The position numbers and the translations under genes were made by a program. This document shows, one piece after another, positions 1-5,576 of a stretch of DNA of 5,576 nt (its first letter is position 1; each line of letters begins with the position of its first letter). This DNA comes from Tardiphaga sp. (GTDB lineage Bacteria; Pseudomonadota; Alphaproteobacteria; Rhizobiales; Xanthobacteraceae). The stretch is taken from assembly GCA_028290765.1 (NCBI GenBank), contig JAQGJF010001032.1, forward strand, positions 1 to 5,576, read 5' to 3'. The notes beneath the pieces were generated by a model. That model was given only the letters and a program-made list of their open reading frames with translations. It searched no databases and was not told the DNA's origin.

Positions 1-894
1 GAACCACTTCGCCGCGATCGAGATGGTGAAGTTGTGGGTCATCACCGTGGTCTTGTTGTGGAAGGCAACGTTGTTGTCGGGGTCCTTCCAGGTGGTGGAC
101 GACGGCGGCGTACAGCCCCGGATGTAGGTGTCGGTGTAATCCTTGAGCGCGCCGATCAGCCCCTGCTTGACCTTCGGATCAACGACCAGAAGCTAGCCGT
201 CATCGTCGACCAGCTTGACGTTATAGGCATCCATGAAGGTGTAGAACGACTGGAACGAGTCGGTGGATTCCACGCCCATCGGCTGACCGACTCCGTAGAC
301 GCGGGAGTTGGTGGCCTTGCGCGAGGCCGGCTGCACCTTGTCGCACCAGAACGACCAGTAATCTTCCCATTTGGTCGGGATATCGCTGACCTTGAAACCG
401 GCCTGTTCCAGCATATCGCCCCAGATCTGGACATGCATGGACTGCTGCTTGAGCGGGAAGCCGTAATAGCCCTTTTTCTTGGTCAGGCCATTGTACAGCG
501 AGGCGGTTTCCAGCGTGCTCGGCGCAAATGCCGACTTCATCGGTTCGAGGATATCGGTTAGATCCTCGAGCTTGCCCTCGAGCGCCCATTTTCCGGCGGC
601 CTGCACGTCATAGGAGTCGCCATAGGACACATCCGGCGGCGTTCCGGAATCCAGCGCCGCCACCGCCTTCGGGATCATGTCCTGAACCGGGTATTGCGAC
701 AGATCGACCTTGATCTTGGTCTTTTCCTCGAATTTCTTGATGGTCGCGAGCAGCGCGTCGTCTTCGGACTTGTAGAAGCCCTTGACCCACCAGACGGTGA
801 TTTTTTCCTGCGCCATCGCCGGCGCGGCGGCGTAGAAAACGCCGATTGCGGCCGAAACCGCCAGTGCAAGCGCGCGTGTCTTCTGAGATTTCAC
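1..894 (-). pseudogene. Sugar-type ABC transporter substrate-binding protein (family 1), interrupted by in-frame TAG; 3' end beyond left edge
   Basis: Periplasmic solute-binding protein of the MalE-like extracellular family 1, which captures a carbohydrate or polyol for an ABC importer. From a GTG at 892-894 the product has a classical signal peptide: basic start KSQKTR, a hydrophobic stretch at about residues 8-24, and an AMA cleavage site after residue 28. The mature part opens with QEKITVWW and carries family-like segments such as GTPPDVSYGDSYD, YYGFPLKQQSMHVQIWGDMLEQAGF and IPTKWEDYWSFWCDKVQP. Codon 234 is TAG (193-195). The next 64 codons to the window edge stay open in the same frame and keep typical sequence (WKDPDNNVAFHNKT, VMTHNFTISIAAKW), so one base change interrupts an otherwise intact gene. 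The family is usually over 400 aa, so the 233-aa product would lack most of its C-terminal lobe. A longer ATG start at 1020 is open but would bury the signal peptide behind about 42 residues. Recent pseudogene or sequencing error; family call firm, sugar specificity unknown. Confidence 0.87.
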
Positions 895-901
895 GTCCTC
901 A

Positions 902-909
902 TCCTCCCT
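902..909 (-). promoter_or_regulatory. Shine-Dalgarno site fixing the GTG start of the substrate-binding protein
   Basis: On the minus strand AGGGAGGA lies 7 nt before the GTG at 892-894. This is a near-ideal ribosome binding site at ideal spacing. It places the start directly before the signal peptide, in preference to the upstream in-frame ATG at 1020. Confidence 0.75.
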
Positions 910-1230
910 GTAGGCCGACCCTCTAGGCGGATGTCGCTGCGATGCCGACGGATTGTCGGACCGGCATCGATTTCTCCGCATGATTTTTGTGTGGTCTAAC
1001 CGCTTGGCAAAGTTATTCAAATCGGTTGGGCTGTCAACCGCGGCAGTCTGGAACTAAAGGCTAGCCGGTTGCGGATGATTCGAGCGGGAACTACCGCAGT
1101 GCACTTGCCTTCATTCGCCAACTCGTCGGTCGAATGCCTGGATTGAAGGCAGTGACCGTCATGGCAGGGACGGACCTGACACGTCATGGCCTTTTGAACG
1201 TCTTCCAAGGCCGGAATTTATGTCGGCGGA

Positions 1231-1246
1231 TGTGAAGCGCTTCACA
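1231..1246. promoter_or_regulatory. Perfect 16-bp palindrome, candidate operator
   Basis: TGTGAAGCGCTTCACA is identical to its reverse complement. It fits TGTGA-N6-TCACA, the half-sites of the enterobacterial CRP consensus. Its centre, GAAGCGCTTC, also resembles operators of LacI-family sugar regulators. It lies 63 nt before the ATG of the small plus-strand ORF and 336 nt before the start of the sugar-binding-protein gene, so it could serve either. A short inverted repeat CCGGC-TT-GCCGG (1247-1258) directly abuts it. No T-run follows, so it is unlikely to be a terminator. The regulator is not in the window. Confidence 0.5.
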
Positions 1247-1309
1247 CCGGCTTGCCGGGATCGGGGTTATTGACCTTTGGAAACACTACTCCGAAGCAAG
1301 GCAGACAGA

Positions 1310-1594
1310 ATGTCCGACCGAGACGACCCGCCCGGCCACGGGCGTGGCACGACCGGCGCCAATCCCCAGACCAGCGTCCCGCCGCAGCAGGACGAGGCGC
1401 GAACGGATAAAGCCCGGGCCGCCCGGCATCTCAGGCTCGTGGAAAAAACGTTGCCGGCCCCGCCCGCCGCGGGTGCCGAAAATACCCCGTCCACCCGCAG
1501 AAGCCACCTCGCGCGGCTCGTCGATGCGCTTCACGCGTCCCGGCGTATTCAGGCAGCACGGGTCGCCCGCGGTTATCTGCACCTGGTGCAGTAG
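1310..1594 (+). CDS. Small hypothetical protein, 94 aa
   Basis: Not recognised. The ATG at 1310 has AAGG at 1298-1301, spaced 8 nt, a plausible ribosome binding site; an in-frame TTG at 1277 lacks one. About three quarters of codons end in G or C (my hand count is 73 of 94), as expected for a coding frame in this genome. The protein is soluble, with no signal peptide or membrane segment. It has a polar, Pro/Gly/Arg-rich and probably disordered N-terminal half, then a short basic region likely to be helical, from RRSHLARLVDALHASRRIQAARVARGYLHLVQ. It is the only candidate gene on the plus strand. It converges on the ABC ATPase gene with a 25-nt gap and runs divergently from the binding-protein gene. 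The frame could still be chance, since high-GC DNA carries long spurious ORFs. Confidence 0.45.
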   Translation: MSDRDDPPGHGRGTTGANPQTSVPPQQDEARTDKARAARHLRLVEKTLPAPPAAGAENTPSTRRSHLARLVDALHASRRIQAARVARGYLHLVQ

Positions 1595-1619
1595 GAACGC
1601 GGCAGACGTCTTCGGCGGT

Positions 1620-2414
1620 CTATTGGGTTTCAGTCAGGCTCAGCCGGACTTCGGCTTCGATCAGCTTCCAGATCCGGTCGACGAGGCCGACAAATTCAGC
1701 CGTGCGCTTGAGTTCGAGATTTCGCGGGCGCGGCAGATCGATCCGGACCTCTTCGCGGACCGAGCCGGGGCGCGCGCTGAACACGATGACGCGGTCGGAC
1801 AGAAACACCGCTTCGTCGATCTGGTGGGTAATCAGCAACACGGTCTTGCGGCTCTCCCGCCAGATCGACAGCAGTTCGGTCTGCATGATCTCCCGGGTCT
1901 GAGCATCGAGCGCGGCGAACGGCTCGTCGAGCAGCAGGATGCGCGGATCCACCGCCAGCGCCCGGGCCACGTTGACGCGCTGGCGCATGCCGCCCGACAA
2001 CTGGTGCGGATAGTGGCTCTCGAAACCCGAGAGGCCGGTCATGGCGATGAAGCGCTCGGCAACTTTCGAGGCCGCCGACCATGGCTTTCCCGCCAGCGTC
2101 AGGCCGTAAGCGACGTTCTCGATCACGGTCTTCCACGGCAGCAGGGAATCCTGCTGAAACACCATGGCGCGGTCAGGACCGGGCCGCGCCACCCTTGTGC
2201 CGTCGACGAACACGCCGCCGCCGCTGGGCGCGATCAGGCCGTCGATGATGCGCAGCAGCGTCGACTTGCCGCTGCCGCTGGCGCCGACGATCGAGACGAA
2301 TTCGCCTTCGTGGATCGACAGGTTGATATCGCGCAGCGCCTCCACGGAAGGCTTGCCGCGGCGGGCAAAGACCTTGCCGACGCCATCGACGCGAAGCAGT
2401 GCGGACGCGGTCAT
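1620..2414 (-). CDS. NitT/TauT-type ABC transporter ATP-binding protein
   Basis: Cytoplasmic ATPase that powers an importer of the nitrate/taurine/aliphatic-sulfonate class (SsuB/TauB-like). The 264-aa product has every nucleotide-binding motif in order: Walker A GASGSGKST (44-52), Q-loop FQQ (86-88), signature LSGGMRQR (139-146), Walker B LLLDEP (160-165), D-loop ALD (168-170) and switch His197 in THQIDEA. QQDSLLPW after the Q-loop and the short C-terminal tail without a regulatory domain are typical of this subfamily. The start chosen is the ATG at 2412-2414, whose first bases overlap the TGA of the permease gene as ATGA; GGAGG lies 5 nt upstream at 2420-2424. An in-frame ATG at 2426 would only add MEAG. 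The overlap implies translational coupling with the permease, its partner. The substrate cannot be read from the ATPase. Confidence 0.96.
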   Translation of the reverse strand: MTASALLRVDGVGKVFARRGKPSVEALRDINLSIHEGEFVSIVGASGSGKSTLLRIIDGLIAPSGGGVFVDGTRVARPGPDRAMVFQQDSLLPWKTVIENVAYGLTLAGKPWSAASKVAERFIAMTGLSGFESHYPHQLSGGMRQRVNVARALAVDPRILLLDEPFAALDAQTREIMQTELLSIWRESRKTVLLITHQIDEAVFLSDRVIVFSARPGSVREEVRIDLPRPRNLELKRTAEFVGLVDRIWKLIEAEVRLSLTETQ

Positions 2415-3196
2415 TCCTGCCTCCATGGCGCCAGACGCCGCTCGAGCGATGCAAACAGCACGCTGCCGACCAGGCCCATCGCGCCGAGCACGAAGACGTA
2501 GCCGAGCACGCGCGCGGTATCGAAGGTCTGGCTGGCCGACATGACGGCGAAGCCGAAGCCGGCGAACGAGCCGAAGAATTCCGCCACCACGATGCCGACC
2601 AGCGCACGCGCCCAGGCGACGCGGACACCGCTGACGATGAACGGCAGCGCGTAGGGAAACGTCACCGTCGTAAAAATCTGCCAGCGGGTCGCGTTGAACG
2701 ACCGCGCCGCTTCGATCAGCGGCTTGTCGGCGGCGCGCAGCCCGGCTTCGGTGGTCACCACCACCGGAAACACCGCCACCAGCAGCACCAGCACGAATTT
2801 CGACGCAAAGCCGAGACCGAGCCAGGCCACGAACAGCGGCGCCAGCGCAATGATCGGCACCGAGTTCAGGGCGCTGAGCACCGGCCCGCCGGTGAGCGAC
2901 AGCAGCCGGCTCGATGCCAGTGCCAGGCCGATCGCAATCCCGATCACGCAGGAAACGACGAACGACGACACCACCGCCGTCACGGTGGCGACCGCGTTGG
3001 TCCACATCGCGCCCTGCCGGACTTCCTTGACCAGCGCCAAGGCCACGTCCGCCGGCGGCACCAGCAGCAGGCGGTTGGTCACCACCAGCGAGAGCAGCTG
3101 CCAGACCAACAGGACGCAGCCGGCCGAGACCAGCACCCGGACCGTCGACGCCAGCCGGCTCTCCTGTTCGAGAAAATCCACGATGTTGCGCAACAT
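2411..3196 (-). CDS. NitT/TauT-type ABC transporter permease
   Basis: Inner-membrane subunit of the same importer, SsuC/TauC-like, 261 aa, normal length for the family. Hydrophobic segments are visible at about 20-40, 67-94, 105-127, 132-149, 184-206 and 229-250, consistent with a six-helix BPD_transp_1 fold. The ATPase-contacting EAA loop is at 162-185 (EAARSFNATRWQIF, then PYALP). The usual glycine of that loop is Asn168, a position that varies in this class. The C-terminal charged tail (LERRLAPWRQE) is typical. An in-frame TAG at 3215-3217 limits the start to the ATG at 3194-3196 or the adjoining TTG at 3191-3193. It lies downstream of the amidohydrolase gene on the same strand across a repeat-bearing gap of 164 nt, and overlaps the ATPase gene by 4 nt. 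No matching binding protein is in the window, and the sugar-type one at the left end is of the wrong class. Confidence 0.95.
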   Translation of the reverse strand: MLRNIVDFLEQESRLASTVRVLVSAGCVLLVWQLLSLVVTNRLLLVPPADVALALVKEVRQGAMWTNAVATVTAVVSSFVVSCVIGIAIGLALASSRLLSLTGGPVLSALNSVPIIALAPLFVAWLGLGFASKFVLVLLVAVFPVVVTTEAGLRAADKPLIEAARSFNATRWQIFTTVTFPYALPFIVSGVRVAWARALVGIVVAEFFGSFAGFGFAVMSASQTFDTARVLGYVFVLGAMGLVGSVLFASLERRLAPWRQE

Positions 3197-3198
3197 GG

Positions 3199-3204
3199 CC
3201 TCTT
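3199..3204 (-). promoter_or_regulatory. Unusually close Shine-Dalgarno site of the permease gene
   Basis: On the minus strand AAGAGG ends only 2 nt before the ATG at 3194-3196. The next codon is TTG (3191-3193), for which the spacing would be a more normal 5 nt. Either the ATG is used at poor spacing, giving weak initiation, or translation starts at the TTG one codon later. Confidence 0.4.
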
Positions 3205-3239
3205 GGTTCGAAAGCTACTTTACTGCGACGCCCTCTCGG

Positions 3240-3322
3240 CGTCATTGCGAGCGAAGCGAAGCAATCCAGGGGTCACAAAGGAAGACTGGATTGCTTCGTC
3301 GCAAGAGCTCCTCGCAATGACG
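3240..3322. repeat. REP-like imperfect inverted repeat, capable of forming a long hairpin
   Basis: The left arm (3240-3269) begins CGTCATTGCG and ends CGAAGCAATCCAG. The right arm (3286-3322) begins CTGGATTGCTTCG and ends CGCAATGACG. The outer 10 nt and inner 13 nt pair perfectly, separated by an asymmetric internal loop (7 nt against 14 nt), with a 16-nt apical loop. These arm sequences resemble dispersed intergenic palindromes known from Bradyrhizobium, Rhodopseudomonas and relatives; that is recalled knowledge, not a search. The repeat lies 38 nt after the amidohydrolase stop and 43 nt before the permease start, inside the presumed operon. There it could stabilise the upstream mRNA or reduce transcription into the transporter genes. 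No T-run follows, so a simple intrinsic terminator is unlikely. Confidence 0.82.
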
Positions 3323-3360
3323 GAGCGGGCCCGGCCGATCTGGCTTTAGTTCAACCTGCC

Positions 3361-4746
3361 CTAACCCGGATAGCTGGCGCGGGCCTGCTGGCCCCAGCCC
3401 TTTTCACCGACCACCTTGCCGTCCAGGAACACCGTCTTGCCGCGCACGATGGTGCGCACCGGCTTGCCGCTGACCTTGCGGCCGGCATAGGGGCTCCATC
3501 CGGTCAGGCTGAGCACGTCGGCGTCGCGGATCTCATATTCGCGTTCGAGATCGACCAGCACCAGATCGGCATGATGGCCGGGCAGCACATCGCCCTTCTT
3601 CTCGATGCCGAAAATTCTTGCCGGCGCGGTCGAGGTGGCTTCCACCACGCGCTCCATCGAGATCTTGCCTTCCTTGGCCGCGGTCAGGAACATGCTGAGA
3701 TAGAACTGCGTCGAGGGCGTGCCGGTATGCGCCTTCCAGCCGTCGGTCCAGCCGATCTCCTTTTCCTCGCGCGTATGCGGCGCGTGATCGGTGGCGACGA
3801 TATCGATGGTGCCGTCGTTGAGACCCTGCCACAGGCTGGGAACGTTCTTCTCCGGCACCCAATAGGACAGCGCATAGGAGCCGAGCCGCTCGATCGCCGA
3901 CCACTCGCAGCCCAAAAACAGCGCCCAGGGGTTGATCTCGCAGGTGACGCGCTGGCCCTCGGCCTTGGCCTTGCGGATCAGGTCGACGCTGCCCGACGTC
4001 TGCGTATGAAGAATGTGGAGATGGCAGCCGGCGGCCTTCTGCAGCCGCAACAAGGTCGCGATCGCGGTTTCCCAGATCACGCCGTCATGCGCCGCATAGG
4101 CCTTGGCATAGGCCAGCGCGTCGCGCTGCTGGCGCTCCCAGAACCCCTTCTCGATCACGTCCATCAGCGCCTGGTCGTGCGGATGGATCATCAGCGGCAC
4201 ATTGACCTTGGCGCAATGCTGCATGATTTCGAGGATCTTGCCGTGGTCGTGCACGCCGATGCCCGGCATGTGCGGATAGCTGCGGCCGGTGTCCACCACC
4301 ATGAAGATCTTGAAGGCGGCAATGCCGGTTTCCGCCATCCGCGGAATCTCGTCCTCGATGGTCGGGGCGGGATTGAAATTCCAGTCGACCACGGCGTCGC
4401 GCTCGTAGATCGCGAACTGCTTCTTGAGCAGCGCCAGCGAATTCGGCGGCGGGGTGACGTTGGGCATCGCGACCGAGGTGGTGACACCGCCGGCGGCGCA
4501 TTGCTGCGTCGAGGTGTAGATGGTGTCCTTGTATTCGAAGCCGGACTCGCTGCCTTCGCGGTGATGCGAATGCATGTCGATGACGCCCGGAAGGATGGCC
4601 AGCCCGCTGGCATCGATGACTTCCCTGGCCGCGGGCTCCTGGCCGGGCTCGTAGATACCGGCGATGCGGCCATCGCGAATGCCGACCGAGGCGCGCTGCC
4701 GGCCTTTCGAGGTAATCAGGAGGCCGTTGCTGATCAAACTATCCAT
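3361..4746 (-). CDS. Cyclic amidohydrolase (dihydroorotase/allantoinase/hydantoinase-like)
   Basis: Cytosolic metal-dependent hydrolase that opens a cyclic amide or ureide ring, 461 aa, full length for the family. Amidohydrolase TIM-barrel features are visible. DMHSHHREG (57-65) supplies the HxH metal pair His59/His61. Lys146 in AFKIFMV matches the carbamylated bridging lysine of dihydropyrimidinases and allantoinases. His188 (MIHPHD) and His244 or His247 (LHILHTQT) are further metal ligands, and Asp320 in ATDHAPHTREEK is the catalytic aspartate; that block fits the dihydroorotase signature 2 pattern. ESGFEYKDTI and AAGGVTT also recall dihydroorotase. The first motif is atypical, with Ser and His where hydrophobic residues are usual. 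The terminal GDVLPGHHADLVLVD and RTIVRGKTVF belong to the flanking beta-sandwich. The ATG start has GGAG at 4756-4759, spaced 9 nt. It lies 40 nt after the G3E GTPase gene and before importer genes, so a catabolic role is likelier than pyrimidine synthesis. Exact substrate unknown. Confidence 0.93.
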   Translation of the reverse strand: MDSLISNGLLITSKGRQRASVGIRDGRIAGIYEPGQEPAAREVIDASGLAILPGVIDMHSHHREGSESGFEYKDTIYTSTQQCAAGGVTTSVAMPNVTPPPNSLALLKKQFAIYERDAVVDWNFNPAPTIEDEIPRMAETGIAAFKIFMVVDTGRSYPHMPGIGVHDHGKILEIMQHCAKVNVPLMIHPHDQALMDVIEKGFWERQQRDALAYAKAYAAHDGVIWETAIATLLRLQKAAGCHLHILHTQTSGSVDLIRKAKAEGQRVTCEINPWALFLGCEWSAIERLGSYALSYWVPEKNVPSLWQGLNDGTIDIVATDHAPHTREEKEIGWTDGWKAHTGTPSTQFYLSMFLTAAKEGKISMERVVEATSTAPARIFGIEKKGDVLPGHHADLVLVDLEREYEIRDADVLSLTGWSPYAGRKVSGKPVRTIVRGKTVFLDGKVVGEKGWGQQARASYPG

Positions 4747-4786
4747 GTACCATTTCTCCGAAGGACGAATTCACAAGTGGTGGTGT

Positions 4787-5576
4787 CTAGGCTGCGGCGT
4801 GGCCGGCATCCGGCACCGGACGCTGCCGGATAGTGTCGAGCACTTCGCAGACGAAGTCGCGCGACAGGCCGCGGGTGATGAAGACGATGCGCGACTGGCG
4901 GGTGCCTTCCGGCCAGGCGCCAAGCTCGAACGGTGGATGAAACAGGCTCTGCACCGCCTGGACCACGATCGGACGATCGCGGCCCGCGATGTCGAGAATG
5001 CCCTTCACGCGCAACAGGTCGTTGCCATGCCCGATCACCAGCGCGTCGAGCCAGTTGGCGACATGCTCCCAATGCAGCGCCTGGTCGAAATGCAGAACGA
5101 AGGAACCGATATCGGCGCTGTGCCGGTTGATGTCGTGCGTGTGGTGATGATCGTGACCATGGATGTGCGCGTCGGCTTTCAGCCAGGCGGCGACGTCAGC
5201 AATCTTGGTGGCGGGATCGTAAATATCGATCGTCGACAGCTCGGACAGCGCCGGCACGCGATCCGGGGCCGAGCGATGAACCCGCGCGCCCGGATTGAGC
5301 GCGGCGACCTGTTCACCGAGCGGAGCCACCGCGCCACGGTCCAGATCGGTCTTGGTCACCACGATTTCGTCGGCGACGGCGACCTGCTTCACGGCTTCGG
5401 GATGCTGCCGCAAGGTGCTGGCGCCGTTCGCCGCATCGACCGTCGTCACCACCTGGCGAAGCCGGAACCGCCGCGACACCGGGAACGTCATCAAGGCCTG
5501 GATCACCGGAGCGGGATCCGCCAGCCCCGTCGTCTCGATGATGACCCGGTCGAAGGCCCGCACCTCGCCCTTCTCG
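4787..5576 (-). CDS. G3E-family (COG0523/CobW-like) GTPase, putative metal chaperone; N-terminus beyond right edge
   Basis: P-loop GTPase of the family including CobW, YjiA and zinc chaperones, thought to deliver metals to client enzymes using GTP. The frame is open through the right edge (EKGEVRAFDRVIIETTGLADP), so the GTG at 5561-5563 is internal, not the start; 262 codons are visible. Seen are the Walker B-type block ETTGLADP (5513-5536), the base-recognition motif VTKTDL with TKTD in place of NKxD, and a metal-binding-like loop HIHGHDHHHTH (seven His in 11 residues, 5135-5167). A CobW C-terminal domain follows, with SFVLHFDQALHWEHVANWLDAL, LLRVKGILDIAG, VVQAVQSLFHPPFELGAWP and SRIVFITRGL. 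The N-terminal P-loop and the expected CxCC metal site are off the window. It is the first visible gene of the run leading to the amidohydrolase 40 nt downstream, a likely metalloenzyme client. Client and metal are inferred only. Confidence 0.94.
   Translation of the reverse strand, partial: EKGEVRAFDRVIIETTGLADPAPVIQALMTFPVSRRFRLRQVVTTVDAANGASTLRQHPEAVKQVAVADEIVVTKTDLDRGAVAPLGEQVAALNPGARVHRSAPDRVPALSELSTIDIYDPATKIADVAAWLKADAHIHGHDHHHTHDINRHSADIGSFVLHFDQALHWEHVANWLDALVIGHGNDLLRVKGILDIAGRDRPIVVQAVQSLFHPPFELGAWPEGTRQSRIVFITRGLSRDFVCEVLDTIRQRPVPDAGHAAA

Larger units (their letters stand above)
895..1309. other. Intergenic region between the substrate-binding protein gene and the small plus-strand ORF
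   Basis: About 415 nt with no convincing gene. Short open frames exist here but have no ribosome binding site and no recognisable protein sequence. The region must hold the promoter of the leftward binding-protein gene and possibly one for the rightward small ORF, because the two are divergent. I see no clear -35/-10 pair for either. The one strong element is the 16-bp palindrome at 1231-1246. Confidence 0.7.

Noticed and set aside
162..195. Recoding of the TAG (suppression or a special amino acid) in the binding-protein gene
   Set aside because: Nothing around the codon suggests a recoding signal, and proteins of this family are not known to need one. A point mutation or sequencing error is simpler.
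193..1020. Longer ATG start for the binding protein at 1020
   Set aside because: It would put about 42 unrelated residues before a clear signal peptide, while the GTG at 894 has an excellent ribosome binding site.
1157..1190. 9-nt direct repeat CGTCATGGC at 1157-1165 and 1182-1190
   Set aside because: Short, only two copies 25 nt apart, with no link to a promoter or gene that I can see; chance is an adequate explanation.
1270..1298. TTGACC at 1270-1275 as a -35 box for the small plus-strand ORF
   Set aside because: No acceptable -10 sequence lies 16-18 nt downstream, so a promoter call is not supported.
1595..1619. Possible bidirectional terminator between the convergent small ORF and ATPase gene
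   Set aside because: The 25-nt gap contains only a weak, mismatched hairpin around GACGTC and no T-run on either strand.
1344..2501. 385-codon plus-strand frame covering the small ORF and the antisense of the ATPase gene
   Set aside because: Composition is shadow-like and it conflicts with both the ATPase gene and the better-supported frame starting at 1310.
1620..3245. A 541-codon minus-strand frame suggesting a permease-ATPase fusion
   Set aside because: Only the last 264 codons encode a protein family (the ATPase). The upstream part is the permease region read in the wrong frame. The real permease is in another frame and ends at the ATGA overlap.
2399..3349. 316-codon plus-strand open frame opposite the permease gene and crossing the REP-like repeat
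   Set aside because: The product is an artefactual string rich in His, Arg, Gln and Asp. It runs through an intergenic repeat and has no family resemblance.
3571..4833. 420-codon plus-strand open frame opposite the amidohydrolase gene
   Set aside because: It mirrors a clearly functional amidohydrolase on the other strand. Its product is Arg/Gly/His/Asp-rich without recognisable motifs, as expected for an antisense frame in high-GC DNA.

Overview
This window is high-GC DNA from an alphaproteobacterium, most likely the Bradyrhizobium/Rhodopseudomonas group. Three things suggest this: strong G/C bias at third codon positions, the style of the transporter genes, and an inverted repeat at 3240-3322 whose arms (CGTCATTGCGAG... 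and ...GAAGCAATCCAG) resemble short palindromic repeats common in those genomes. The assignment is an inference, with no database search behind it. All recognisable genes lie on the minus strand; one small unrecognised reading frame lies on the plus strand.

Right to left (direction of transcription) runs an apparent operon. It starts with a G3E/COG0523 GTPase whose N-terminus lies beyond the right edge (4787-5576). Next comes a metal-dependent cyclic amidohydrolase of the dihydroorotase/allantoinase/hydantoinase type (3361-4746). A 164-nt gap holding the REP-like inverted repeat follows, then an ABC importer permease (2411-3196) and its ATPase (1620-2414), which overlap by an ATGA junction. 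Permease and ATPase are of the NitT/TauT class, the class that imports small organic nitrogen or sulfur compounds. Together the set suggests uptake and ring-opening of a cyclic amide or ureide (hydantoin, dihydropyrimidine or allantoin-like), with the GTPase possibly supplying metal to the hydrolase. No periplasmic binding protein for this importer is in the window.

The ATPase gene converges on a small plus-strand ORF (1310-1594, 94 aa, function unknown). Beyond it is a 415-nt non-coding stretch containing a perfect 16-bp palindrome (1231-1246) that looks like a transcription-factor operator.

At the left end (1-894, minus strand, open at the left edge) is a family-1, sugar-type ABC substrate-binding protein. 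It has a clean signal peptide and ribosome binding site but is interrupted at codon 234 by an in-frame TAG at 193-195. The same reading frame then continues with well-conserved family sequence to the edge. It is either a recent pseudogene or a base-call error. Its class does not match the NitT/TauT importer, so it probably belongs to a separate sugar-uptake operon continuing to the left.

Nothing here clearly amounts to a new system. The points worth a second look are the nonsense codon, the palindrome, the GTPase/hydrolase/importer grouping and the unassigned small ORF.
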